Shown: in pieces, positions 44,775 to 56,079 of the stretch
Layout of the letters: each line of letters starts with the position of its first letter
Numbering within the stretch: position 1 is the stretch's first letter
Assembly: GCF_026230105.1 (NCBI RefSeq)
Contig: NC_079484.1
Location: 10,121,805 to 10,185,804 of the forward strand
DNA length: 64,000 nt
Direction of reading: 5' to 3'
Origin: Diorhabda sublineata
Lineage: Eukaryota; Arthropoda; Insecta; Coleoptera; Chrysomelidae
Made by a program: the position numbers and the translations under genes
The notes under the pieces: model-generated
What the model saw: the letters and a program-made list of their open reading frames with translations, nothing else
Told to the model about the DNA's origin: nothing
Databases searched by the model: none

Positions 44775-45365
44775 AAAACTAATAGCTTCAATAAAAATCA
44801 CGCACTAGTTGCTTCTAAATTTACGTCACTGTGATCAGTATCACGTGACAAACGGCAAAATACAGCTCTAACATAAGTTTTCAAAAAATAAAGCAACGCT
44901 CTCTATCAGTAAAAAGCGAAAGTAGTTAGTTGCCAACCTATATATACTTGATCTGTTTATTTTGACTTTTGTTAATATCTACTTCATATAATCCTCATTA
45001 TAACTACTACCAGGTTTATGAAAAAAATTAATGGCAACTTTACAATGTTATCTGCAGCCTGGGTATGACGAAGTTTCATTTCCGTTTAGCACATTATTTT
45101 TGAAGGTGTTACATCTTACAAAAATGGAGCATCTGAGTTCAGAGCAACAAATTCGAAACAAGCCTCTCGGAAAAATCGCTTATAAACAAGTTTTTCACTC
45201 ACACAAATCATTTTTGGAAAGTTGAGAAAATCGTCCTCGAGAAGGAAGAACTCTCAACTTCAAAATCTGAATATATTAAACTAAGGACTCCCAAGAAATG
45301 AGATGAGGGTGATTCATGCGCCATCAGCAAAACCACCGATGGTCACAGAACCTACTCTGGTGTAG
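44775..45365. other. no recognised feature
   Basis: A 64-codon plus-strand frame at 45031-45225 lacks a known motif. The 3' part could be upstream sequence of the LINE tail that follows. Confidence 0.35.
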
Positions 45366-45369
45366 TTAT

Positions 45370-45640
45370 AAGCACATAGATATACCCCACTTACAAATCA
45401 ACTGCTCCATTTGAACAGTTCACCTGGTCCTGAATCTTCTAACCAGACACTATCATATTTTCATACTATAGGACAATCCGGAATGTCGCTGGTGCATAGG
45501 GGAGGAAGAAACTAAAAATCACGTCATCTGTTAGTACTTAGCACTCATATTGCAACGTTCAAACACTATGCAAGCCTTACTGTTTGCATAGTGATGTTAA
45601 AAAGAGCATCATTAGTTTTCCAAAGGACATGGGCCTTTGG
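45370..45640 (+). mobile_element. LINE 3' end (Cys/His segment)
   Basis: One frame reads DNPECRWCIGEEETKNHVIC, a good match to the Cys-His segment that follows RNase H in jockey/I-like LINEs. The DNA is collinear with 33400-33540 (CGGAATGTCGCTGGT, GAAACTA-A-ATCACGT), so the two are diverged copies of one family, truncated at different 5' points. Confidence 0.6.
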
Positions 45641-46299
45641 TAATTTTAAATGGGCCTATGTGCGCAACGGTTCATAACCGTCCATTGTCATAACCGTCCA
45701 TAGTCATAACTTTGAACTGTAAATCAGAGTTCAACAAACCATTTGGACATAACAAAGTGTTGACAAACCTCCTAACTTAACAGAAGGAAAATCAAAGGAA
45801 CGTGTACACTTATTTCGTTGAGAGGATTGCCTTCTATTGTCATTATGTCAATTTTCTATTTATTCGTAATCACTACACTCCTTCTAATCGTTGTATTTCA
45901 TATTTAACAATTCATCTGAGATATTATTTTGTTTGCATAAATAGCAATTTTATCTTCGAACGTATTATTCTACTAATAATAATGTATACGAGCCCCGTCG
46001 CGTTTTAATGAGAACACCTGCTAACATTTTCAATTTCACACCAAACATTTTTTAAAACACATACTTACTATGTTTTTATTAAAAGAAAATGGATAATACT
46101 CTTAAATGCTGGAAAGTATGTTTAGCACAAAGTAAAAAATTTTGGAGTGCAGACTTTTTGATGAATATTTTTGTTTTCTATAGGCGTCAGAAAAAACTCA
46201 ATGACCTCAATACAAAAAAATAAGATTCCATTGAAATGGCCTAGAGACGAATTCTATAACTCTTCATGATCCGCTTCCATATTTCCCTTCTGCCCGAAC

Positions 46300-46800
46300 A
46301 ACCATTACTCCACTGCAAAAACTTTTTGTGATTTTTCTAAGGCTTCCGATTATGTTGATCATAATATTTTAATTAACAAATTGTTCTACGGTTTCAGGTA
46401 AACACCTCTCGCATGGTTTAAGTCATACTTTACCAACATACCAAGTTATGGTTATCAACCCCTTCTCAGGGTTGATACAACCATGTCTTCTTGCAAGTCG
46501 GTAGAATTAGGTACCTGGGCATCAGTGGTAAAATATGTCTCTTTGTCACGGCACTTCATGGGACTATATCTAGTGTCTCAACATTTATTGCAGTCTTTTG
46601 TGTTAAATAAATGTATAAAATTCTTTAGACAATTCTTCGAAATGAGAGTTGCATATTGCCGCCTTATCTAAAAAAATAGGTTCTACCTGTTTCTCGCTAA
46701 TATCAGTTTCCAAAGAACTAAACTTATTCACCTCTATAACAATTTATTATGCCCTTATTGATTCGCATTCAAAATATTGACATCCTTATTCATATTTGAA
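46300..46800 (+). mobile_element. jockey/CR1-type LINE RT fragment
   Basis: From about 46315 one frame reads FCDFSKASDYVDHNILINKL followed by FYGFR and TPLAWFKSYFTN. This is the RT palm motif 'F.D.SKAFD.VDH.IL..KL..YG..G....W..SYL' with the first catalytic Asp (FCD). Further on a frame at about 46700-46785 reads LNLFTSITIYYALIDSHSKY, corresponding to the C-terminal 'YYAL..SHL.YGI..WG' segment. The intervening 'GVPQGS' and 'YADD' motifs are lost. Only about a third of the RT remains. Confidence 0.7.
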
Positions 46801-46804
46801 TCTG

Positions 46805-48470
46805 TTTCTAATTTGTAAGCACTCTTCTCCAATTTTAGATCAAGAAAGACCTTCATCTACCTACTCCACGTTCAGAATAAGTTCAGAGCTCTACACTTTA
46901 CAATGAAAAAAAATGCCCAATTATTTGCCAATTAAAATCAAATCTATATCATCTTTTTTTGCATTTCGGTATATTTATTGGCAATATTTAATTAGAATTA
47001 TGCTAAGCACGGTTTAATGTTGTTATTTATTTTTAATACAAATTGTTACCTATTTTTTGATTGCCGTATAGTTAGTTTTATTATCTTGTTCCAATTTTGA
47101 CAATATATTCATATAATATTCATGAAGTTGTCTTGTGTATACTTTATATTTAGATTTTATTTTATATGTGTCTCTATTTAGTAATTTGTATATTTATTTA
47201 TCAGTTTTTCACAAGCTTTTGTCTTGTAAACAATTTTTTGACATAGCATTTCTCTTTCTCACACTACAGAAATTAGGACTGTTTACGAGTGTTATAGTTT
47301 ATTTTAATATTGGCTCGGATATAGGACAAAATTTCCTCTACAGGACTGAGTTTGAGGTGATTTTTGGGATAGTTTCTGTTCATTTATCATGCCTTAGGAA
47401 TCGGTTGATGATAGGAAATTTTCTGGCTAATAGCTGAAGGGTAAATAGGGGGTTAGAATGTTGACTTTGGCAAGTTTTTCTTGATTCGATAGTGGCAGTA
47501 AGTGAAAATTGACTGCTCGTAATACAAGAGATGCCTAAGAAGATAGTTGGGTAGGGTGCTATAGGAATTTGCTTTATATTTCACTAAAGTCAGATATTGG
47601 TTTCATATAAACCAGAGCAGTGAGTTTATTCGATTTTTTTTGCGAATGCCTTGATGAGACCAGCTCGCCTCCTTACTAGCGTTCACATCGACAGTCCGGC
47701 AGACTTTGAGATCGGATGGAGCATATGTCTGCAATGTAAACAATAAATGCGGTATTCTTCACATATAATTGAATCCTTAGAAAGTTTGAACTCAGGAAAA
47801 GAATTTTCATTCCATCAAAACGAAACTGCGCACCATACGTCTAACACAACAATAAAATTGTTTGATGATGATCCATAGGAACTACATTCAAGGTCAAGGG
47901 ATTGTCATGAATTTGTAAATAAAATGCCGTAATCGAAACTAAAAGTGACATACTTCAAGGGCAAAATTTTTTATTAGTAATGAGACTTTTGTCGAAATAA
48001 ATTGTGGAATATTTTGCAATTCTTGGCAAAATGCTTTATACAAAATAAGCTCAAACATACCGATGAAGAGGATTTCCTCAAAATTTCTTCTCTTTAATTC
48101 ATCTGTTTTAATGGGGACTGCCGCGTTTGAATGTGCCACTAGAAGCGCTGATGTAGTGACGTCTCAGATAAGACACTGTTTCTTTAGGAGCATAACTGCG
48201 TATGTATTAACGGAATAAATGATTACTGTTGCGATTATTCCGCAATAACAAATAAATATCACAAATTTTTAGTCGGTTAATACAGAATCCTTAAGGATGA
48301 AATATTTTTCTTAGAAAATCTAATGTTTTTAGGGTGTATACTTGCTCGGCGAATGGCTATTAATTATTTTTGTTTAGATCGAAATGGAACTACATAACAC
48401 TGGAAACATTTTTGTTATAATAAAGGACCTCTCGGAAATTATGAAACTAATCTGGATAGAGTTCGTTGTT
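46805..48470. other. mostly unrecognised; possible transposase scrap
   Basis: At 47803-47870 the plus strand reads FHQNETAHHTSNTTIKLF, which resembles the second-Asp block of Tc1/mariner transposases (FHQDNAPxHTS) with Asp replaced by Asn; flanking blocks were not found, so this is tentative. The frame 47135-47437 (100 codons, very hydrophobic) and the minus frame 47939-48139 have no recognisable motifs. Confidence 0.35.
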
Positions 48471-48477
48471 GTTCGGA

Positions 48478-48870
48478 AACTTCTTCTTCTTCTTCTTCTT
48501 CCGTGTATTAGGTGTAGTCGCCTGTTTTATCTTCGACATCCTTGCCTCCTATCCTGCTTCAAGGTTATCGCTTCACCTTTTTCTTCGTCGGCTGGTACTC
48601 CTTCGGTCCAATGGGGATTTATCGCGCGCAATCTTGACCAGTCTGTTGTTGTCCATACGACTAATATGCCATTCCATTCTTTCTTTCATGATAGAACCCA
48701 TTCGTTGAGGTTATCTATTTTGCACAAACTTCTGATGTTTTCACTTCTTTCCCTGTCCAGTAGGGTTTTTCAGGCTATCCTGCATAGCACGTTCATCTCT
48801 GCTGTTTCCATCATTCTTTTGGTTTTAGTCGTTTCTGGCCGTGTCTCTGCGGTGTAGGTCATACACAAAT
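48478..48870 (-). mobile_element. RTE-type LINE 3' end with (GAA)n tail
   Basis: The minus strand from 48860 reads TYTAETRPETTKTKRMMETA, EMNVLCRIA and LLDRERSENIRSLCKIDNLN, then a WVxxxKKEWNG-like stretch. This is the conserved C-terminal tail of RTE-type proteins from insects ('TYG.ETR.....T...L..AEMK.LR.I.G.T..D..R...IR'). It ends at the purine-rich run GGAAGAAGAAGAAGAAGAAG (48480-48503 on the complement), the simple-repeat tail these elements carry. The 157-codon plus-strand frame here (48384-48857) is its antisense and not a gene. 5'-truncated, with stops. Confidence 0.82.
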
Positions 48871-48879
48871 CAATCTTCT

Positions 48880-49330
48880 AGTTTTTCTTTTTCCTTCAGA
48901 ATATACTATAAAATTTACCTAAAAATGCTTTCTATTGACACCAATCTTTCTTTATATTTTATTGTATAGAAATGTTTCTAACTGTGTTAATACAATCACA
49001 CATTCTGTTTTCCCTATATGTATTAATTAGTGAATACAAAAGTAATTTATATTCATTCAAATGAAATTAAATTTGTTTTTAGCTGTAAACATTTCAACAA
49101 AATGAACAAATCAAATTTGTCAATCTAGTTAATTTTTACCTTCGAATATGATGTAAATATTTGCTATATTTCATACAATTCTGTTACAATTATATGATGA
49201 TACTGATGAACTGCAAAAATCTATACAATCGTTTTATATAGTTCCATTTTTGGTTTTCTATACTCTTCAGACGTAACTGATTCTTTAATAAAAATCGAAA
49301 TCATCCCAGAAAAAAAAAATGGTTGAGATT
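48880..49330. other. no recognised feature
   Basis: AT-rich spacer upstream of the recombinase. The last 30 bases before 49337 read MVEIE then stop in the recombinase frame and may be its eroded upstream part. Confidence 0.4.
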
Positions 49331-49336
49331 GAATAG

Positions 49337-50010
49337 GTTACTTTAAAATTCGGAATCGCAGGAGCTCTGCGGAGAGAGGAATTATATAAAATGAAGTGTA
49401 ACGATATTAATAATACCGAAAATGTTTTAATTATCACAGTACCTGATACAAAAACTCATGTTCAACGTCGATTTACTGTTATTTACAGATTAAACTTGGT
49501 AAACATTTATAAAAAATATAAAAATCAACAACCCACAAATGTCAAAAGAGATCATTTCTTTTTGCAGTATAGAAATGGAAAATGCAAAACCAAGTTGTGG
49601 TTAACAATACCTTTTTAAAAATTCCTTCGCTAATCACAACATATTTGAATTTACCTAATCCAAAAAACTACACTGGGTATACATTTCGACACTCTTCGGC
49701 GTCTCTCTTAGTGGATTCCGGTGGTGATATAATTCAACTAAAGAAACATGGTGGGTGAAAATCCAGCACAGTTTCGGAGGGTTACGTAGACGACTCAATG
49801 AAAATTTTAACGGGAACAGCTAGTTCGACTTCAAGCAACATTGTAAATGTATTCGATCCTACGAACAATCCAATAAGTACTAATACAAATAAATTTTTTT
49901 TGAACTTGTTAAATATTGCCAATTCAAGTACCAATAGTAATGAAACTTCTTCTTCACTTCAAATTAATAATGCTCACAGTTATACTTTCAATATTACTAT
50001 TACAAAATAA
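49337..50010 (+). pseudogene. tyrosine recombinase (Crypton-like), eroded
   Basis: A remnant of a site-specific tyrosine recombinase, the enzyme class of Cryptons and DIRS elements, which cut and rejoin DNA through a 3'-phosphotyrosine. The first frame reads FGIAGALRREELYKM, with the first catalytic Arg in the RREEL box, then VPDTKTHVQRRFTV and DHFFLQYRNGKC. After a frameshift near 49585 it continues KIPSLITTYLNLPNP, YTGYTFRHSSASLLVDSGGD and LKKHGG-stop-KSSTVSEGYVDDS. The HxxR box is YTFR here: the His is Tyr, and Arg is kept at 49687-49689. KKHGGW has TGA for Trp (49756-49758). The nucleophile Tyr is kept at 49783-49785. The Ser/Thr/Asn-rich tail runs to a stop at 50010. No RT or inverted repeat accompanies it, which favours a Crypton-type unit, but a domesticated or otherwise transferred gene is possible. 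Confidence 0.75.
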
Positions 50011-50014
50011 AAAT

Positions 50015-51155
50015 TGATAAAAGTTTTGTCGAATTTTTTCAAGAAAATTTGGATGAAACTCGTGAGTAAAGTAACTCTATTTCACTTGTAGTAATTGCCG
50101 TCCTACTCATGAAAAAAAAGTACTTACTTCACTCACTTGTTGCATAAATACCTATTAAAACAAATATAGATTTTTTTGCTTCAGATGATCCAGTAACGAG
50201 TTGTAATTTCACCGCAAACAGCTTTGTTCAAAACGACTACGTATGTATCAATATTTTTCATTAAAAAATTTTTTCTTACTTCAGTAGTTATACTATAATA
50301 TGTAGGTGGGTTGAATTAAAACACAGTGCCACAGAAAAATCACAGAAATTACTTATTTCGCTCTAAAACCTTATCCCACCCTTATTTAAAATCGAAAGTA
50401 TAAGCCAGTTGGGTCAATAATATTGAAGAATTGGAAGATGAAATTTATGCTAAAATTATAGCTATTTGAGGTGATACCGATGAATAATTTACGTAAACCA
50501 TCAAAATTACTAGGTGCTGATTTGGCCTTAATTATTTTTAATTTAATGTGTCTCTCAAGACCTTATGACAAAATTTTCGTATCTAGTACCTATCGGTGGA
50601 TTTGAATTTGCCATAAAAACAATGGGTTTCATTGAAACACTTGAGTCCTCATCAAGGCGTACTCAATTCGTAGTGATAGCTATATTTGACTCAATAATAG
50701 CAAAATTTAATTTACAATTCAACTCGTCTCAGAATTTTTTACTTAAACGTTCCCTAACGAAAACAATTTGAGGTTCCCAGTTGAATTATAAGAATTATGT
50801 TGTATTGCTTATTCAAATACTGTTTATTTAACAATATCTTTCGAATAGTTTAGTGCAAAAAAAGATCCAAAAGTGAAATATTGAAAGTTTATGTTTATTA
50901 AAGTGGTGATCATTTGTTATACAATCAACTACTTTTATTTAGTTTCTTTCTACTTAAGTAACTACACAATCGCATATTATTGTAAATGAAATTTTCAATA
51001 ACCACTTAATATTATTATCGCTTTCATCTTATGGAAATTGCATAATTTAATAGTACTTTTGATATCTTATTTACTACAACTTTCAAAACATTAATAACAA
51101 CCATACAAAAGCCTAATCATAAAATTATTGATTATTATCACTCCAACAATCATAA
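50015..51155. other. no recognised feature
   Basis: Small frame 50565-50771 without known motif. If the recombinase belonged to a larger mobile unit, its 3' part would lie here, but no boundary is visible. Confidence 0.35.
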
Positions 51156-51159
51156 TCAC

Positions 51160-51300
51160 GCTGTCTAACGCGTGTTTCGATAATCGAGTTATCGTCTTCA
51201 GAGACCAAAAGTAAAATGTTAACTTCTGTTTTCGGTTTACCTTTAATCTCTCAAAACGATAACTTGGTTAGCGAAACGCGCGTCAAACTATGCAGAAATT
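51160..51300. repeat. inverted repeat, about 55-bp arms
   Basis: The left arm runs TCTAACGCGTGTTTCGATAA through GAGTTATCGTCTTCAGAGAC to AAAGTAAA. The right arm is its complement (GTTTACCTTTAATCTCTCAA through CGATAACTTGGTTAGCGAAA to CGCGCGTCAAA). About 80 percent match by eye with a loop of about 20 bp. The CGCG-rich ends and the 'gataact-ggtta' core resemble a motif that I have seen often in arthropod repeats. No coding capacity. Confidence 0.75.
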
Positions 51301-51399
51301 AAGATATTGACGACGTTGTCTTTATTCAATTCACATCATCGAGCTTCGTATTAGCATTAGATTAGATTCGCTAGCTGATTCCTGATCATTGTATATAGC

Positions 51400-52175
51400 A
51401 GATGGTATTGGGTAGTCGTTTTAGTTTCACAGCACCTATACATAGAAGATATTTTGTATAATATTCTACATCTAATTGTTCTACTTTGTAATTACATAGA
51501 CTCCTTCCATAGGAAGCTATTTTTTGGGGCTTTTGTGTACCACTTTCCTAGGTGTCAGTACTTAAGCCTTTTAGCGAAACGGACATTCACAGTAGATGCT
51601 CTGCTGTTCTTCTTCGCAGAATATGTAGTTGTCATAATCTACCATGCCCTTCGTATTAAGGGGGTATCCGACGGAGGCAGTGACCTGTCAGCAGACCGCG
51701 CAACAGCTTCATGTCGTTTCCGGTCATCACGAGAAGTTCTTCAGACTTCTTAGGTGATATTATTATAAATCTTCTAAATTGTCTTAGGCCTGGAATATTT
51801 CTCCAGTAAGACTCGATCTGATTCTTTAGCAATTCGTTCAGTTCGTTATTGATGTGGCATCCACAGTAGGGTTCTGGACCAAGGTATGGAGTCGTTGCCC
51901 CTTTTTGTGGCAAGGCTGTCTCCTTCCTCATTTCCTGATAGACCTTGGTCACCTGGAAGTCACATAAGGGTTATTTTGTTTGTGTTAGCTAGTGTTTGTT
52001 TACACTAGTTTGGATTTGTACTCAATAGCTTTCAGGATCTTCAAGGCCACTAGGCTATCTGAGATAATGTAGTGCTTTTCAGAGAGGTTTAAACCCAAAC
52101 ACTCCTGAGCACATTTGTTAATATATAAAATTTTGACCCGATTCTGTCTTATCACTCTAATTTTTGCCTCATTTC
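51400..52175 (-). mobile_element. LINE RNase H and C-terminal tail fragment
   Basis: On the minus strand from about 52110, CAQECLGLNLSEKHYIISDS and LVALKILKAIEYKSK correspond to the RNase H 'I.(S/T)DS..AL..L' strand with its catalytic Asp. Near 51950, after a garbled 'VTSR' (where 'WVPGH.GI.GNE' is expected), MRKETALPQKGATTPYLGPE continues 'ADxLA..GA....GPEP'. The frame then reads YWRNIPGLRQFRRFI and ELLVMTGNDMKLLRGLLTGH, the post-RNase H 'LTGH' motif. The Cys-rich segment (NYIFCEEEQQ) follows at about 51620. This is the typical tail of jockey/I-like LINEs. It shows what the smaller 29.7-, 33.4- and 45.5-kb scraps come from. Confidence 0.8.
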
Positions 52176-52179
52176 AATA

Positions 52180-53710
52180 TTCTCTACCTGAAGTTGATTT
52201 CTAATGAAGTTATGACTTATCTTCAGTAGTTCAGTTAACTTGCACACGATTACGCATACCTCTTATTTTGTCAGCGCCAAAGTTTTTCAGTTCATTAATG
52301 TGCGTCAATAACTTCTAGTTTTGTTCTCCTAATACAGGAGTTAGTTTCTTATTAAGATAATCTGTAGATATTATTCACTTGAGTGTAGTCCAAGGAACGA
52401 TGGTACTCTGGCCTTCTTGTACTGTTCTTTTCGTACTCTTCAAATCATCTTTGATCTAACAACCTCTTCATATGCTTGTGAATTGTGAGAATTTTGCTCT
52501 AAATAGAGAAAAGAGATCATAAAGATGAGAACAAATTATTTAGCATCTATCCCATATTATGCAGTTTCACTATCAGTTTTGAATGGGTTAGATGGCGAAT
52601 AACGGTGTTTAGGAATTCGTTTTATAGGTTAGGCTACACTTCGATATGTCTACTATACCGAAAAATCACTAAGGTGTTAATTGATGATTTCACAATTACC
52701 AGAAATCTACTAGAATTTAACGCAGACCTAAATAGTAGTGAATGATATATTTAGTATCACCATTGATTCCAAAAATGTATGCTCGTCATCCATCAAGATG
52801 GGAGAAGTGGTCTTTAGTATTAAAACTATTCATATATCAGTGGTTTGAAGAGAAGTTGAGAATCATTGCTATTATATTAACTACAGTCGCTTGTATCGGA
52901 CTTTTTAAAAGAGTTCTCCAATAAATTGGTCTAAGATGAGGTTAAAATCTGTACTACTACATAACGAAAATGATTTCTTTCTCATCAGGAAATAAATTTA
53001 ACAAATCCTAACTATGAAACTCTATTAACTTTTACAAATCCAAACTATGAAACTTCTTGCAAATGTTTATAAAATTTTGATTATTTGACTCAAGCTGGGG
53101 TATACCAAGTACTGCTATCAGAAGCTGATTTCTCTCTAAACCGGATCATAACGTTCTTCGCTTCTGTTTGCGCTCTATTAACTTTTTTGTTTTTGTGGAT
53201 TTTTGATTTAATTGCTTCAATTCTCGGAACCTCTGGACTTAGATGTAGCATTCGGCTTCCTATATACACACTACACTTAATTTGAAATTATTTGTTTTTC
53301 TCTGTAGTTCATTTCCACGTCTCCAATATATTTTGGATTACTTCTCTCACAACAGACCAGAATAATTGGCTTAGTCATAGTTTCGTCCGATTTTCTGATT
53401 ACTGTTTTCACTTTTATCAAGTTACTCATTTGGAGAAGATTTTTTCTCTATTCTAACCTATTATTTTGTTTGCTAGCAACACTACTAATTACTCTACCTA
53501 TTTTTGTTGTTTTTCGACTCTAAACACTTCTTTCTTATTTCCTCTTTCGCTATTAAACTTTCATCTATTTCTTCTGCTTTTGCGGTTTGTGTTTTATCCC
53601 TTCTTTGATCTAGAACAGGATAAATTTGTTTAAAAAATCTACTTGCTTCAATTTTCTCCTTAATTGGTATATTTTTAACAGTTTTTTCCATCAGTCCATG
53701 TTAGAGTCTT
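52180..53710. other. no recognised feature
   Basis: Small frames at 52742-52924, 53085-53285 (plus) and 53494-53691 (minus; Lys/Glu-rich, coiled-coil-like) are without recognised domains. Confidence 0.4.
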
Positions 53711-53714
53711 AGAA

Positions 53715-54035
53715 AATTATCCTATTTAGAACACACAAAGCTTCATAGAATGAATATCTGACTTGATGTACTACGGAAATTCAGGTATAAAATGGAATTT
53801 TGGCACAAACTGAAATATGATAATTTTTTCACTTTCTTTCATAGTCCCATTAATATTTGAAAATTTCTCAAGTCCTGGTACCACCTCTCGTTTTTCATAT
53901 TTAAAAATCTTTGTGTTAAGTCAGGGCTATATGTTGGATGATTCATAATTTGAAAATTAAAAATTTCAGTTGCGCCGCTAGAACTGAGAGACTTTCAATA
54001 GGGCTCTTAATAGAAGAATGCCTTCTCGTTGTCAA
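53715..54035. repeat. dispersed repeat carrying a mariner scrap
   Basis: The outer parts (53715-53790, TTTAGAACACACAAAG through ACTTGATGTACTACG to AGGTATAAAAT; and 53968-54030, GCCGCTAGA through TAATAGAAGAATGC) match a 180-bp repeat at 56390-56570 that lies inside a Tc1-like element. Between them, 53800-53960 read on the minus strand as HPTYSPDLTQ and NERWYQDLRNFQIL, a mariner C-terminal scrap that includes the SPDL motif. So a mariner piece sits inside one copy of the repeat. Confidence 0.6.
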
Positions 54036-54039
54036 AAAA

Positions 54040-56075
54040 CCACCTCTTTAATTTTTCTAGTTGCTATTGGAGAGTCACTGAATTAATGTTTACTGTTTGT
54101 AGAGTAATAATTATTGCTCTTTACATCGCATTGTGAATCAAAAACTGGTTATCATTCTAGTGATCTGCACTGAAAAAAACTTAGAATGGGTCATTTCTTT
54201 TGTTTTCTGTCAATATATTCTGCACCCAAATCTCACACATTTTGTTCAAGTTTATGAGTAAAACAAACAGATAAACTACTGATCTTAAACTTTGTTGAAA
54301 TTTCTAATGAAACTCGTCAGGATTGAATCAGCTTATTCGGTAAATTCCCTTTTTTAATCAAAATTTTATTCATGACACTTGGCTTGGAATATCGTTTTTT
54401 ATCATGTACATTCCTCAATAAAAAAGCAAACAAAATTTACGCAATATTTTCATCATTCATCATCTAGTAATTTAGCAAACTTCACAATCTGCAGGATTAT
54501 TCTTTGACATGAATGACAAGTGACCCTCGTACACTAGCTGGGGTATGCTCCCATAGTTCTCATAGCAGGTTATCCTTCGTTTTAATGCGCATCGTATGAA
54601 CACACTGTTTACGCTACAACTACACTACATCTCATAATTAGAGCAATCTGTTATTTCCATAACATTCTTTATAACCCTTATATACTTCATTAAATTAAAA
54701 TAATTAAAAAATTAGTTATTAAGTGTTATTTGTTTATCAGAATAATTCTACCTAGTTACTATGTGTCACATATTTATTTCGTATATACAATAGTATGGTA
54801 TCAATAATATAATTGTTATTATTACCAAGTAATAACTGTGACGAAGACACAGCTAAATACATTATTTATATTCATTTATGAAAACAGACAAAAAGATACT
54901 GAATTGAGAGACATCAACATATCAAAACGAGTTTGATTACCTTTCCTAGAATTATTCCACTACTATAAGTTATAGTGAACCCATTCCAAGTCTCTTAGGA
55001 TGATAACTTTGCTAAAGGTACGCGTATTAAAGAGTGTGATTGTGTGTGTTGGTGTGGTGATAGTTGTGAGATTCAGTTCGTTTTATCATAGCATGCAAAT
55101 CTTTCGTTCGCCATTCAACTCTCATTATTTTTACGTGGCTTTATTCAATTTTTATCTAATAAACTGCTGGTGTTTGCAATTAAAAAAATAGTCACATCTT
55201 GTTCAATCTATTGTTATTCCGAAAATGAAAATATATGTTATAAAAATAACGTTTTAGAGGTTAAGCGATATCACTTTTCCTGTAAATTGAAATATTCCCT
55301 GTATAGAAATTTTTCCGAGAAGATCCCTTTTCAGTATTGTTAATCAAAGCTCTAGGAGATTGACGCATTGAACTCTGGCGGATTCCACAAAAAAATATTG
55401 ATAGTCAATAAAATAACAACGAATATTGTGATGCCATAATTGTATGAAATTAATCAATTTATTCAATTATCAATTAATTGTTATTTCATCAAATTATATC
55501 ACAAGAGTTCAGAGAACCAAAATAATTATTCGTTCATAATAAATGTTGACGAGTACAGGATGTTTGTTCATTTTGTAAAAGGTGAAAAAACTACTAATAG
55601 CTTTCTGAAAACGAACCTTCAACTTTTTGCAGATTATTAACCTCTTAAAAAATATCATTGTTTTCCGTTCGGTAAGTGGTGATGAATTCTTTACTATCGT
55701 ACCTAGTTCAATATTATGGCAGAACCGGACTTAGAAATAAATAAGTAATTTATGTATACTCAATTGTCATCGATACTTATATAAATGGAATAATGAATTA
55801 GATTTACTCGTAAATCAGTAATATTCTAGTTATATTGATATTATTTTAGAAAATTTGTGAGAAAACATTGAAATCATAAGATTTACGACATAAGACATAC
55901 AGTAAAATTTCACTATTTACGCTTTCTTAGTCGCTTTACTGTTTGAAAATCAATTAATTGGCAGCTAAAGATTACTTCATTCGCGAATCGAATACACACG
56001 TACGCATCGTTTGTAAACTTATTGGCAAATAGCCCAATAAAAAGGTGAAATGAAGCTTATTACAAAAGCGTCTAG
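54040..56075. other. no recognised feature
   Basis: Several AT-rich small frames (55000-55191, 55440-55640) without motifs. Confidence 0.4.
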
Positions 56076-56079
56076 AGTA

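Noticed and set aside
48384..48857. Longest open frame in the window (157 codons, plus strand)
   Set aside because: It lies opposite the C-terminal part of an RTE-type LINE whose motifs are clear on the minus strand. The Leu/Phe/Ser-rich translation is what an antisense of that region gives.
49798..50010. Ser/Thr/Asn-rich 70-codon frame as a separate small gene
   Set aside because: It is in frame with, and continuous past the nucleophile Tyr of, the tyrosine recombinase, so it is that protein's tail.
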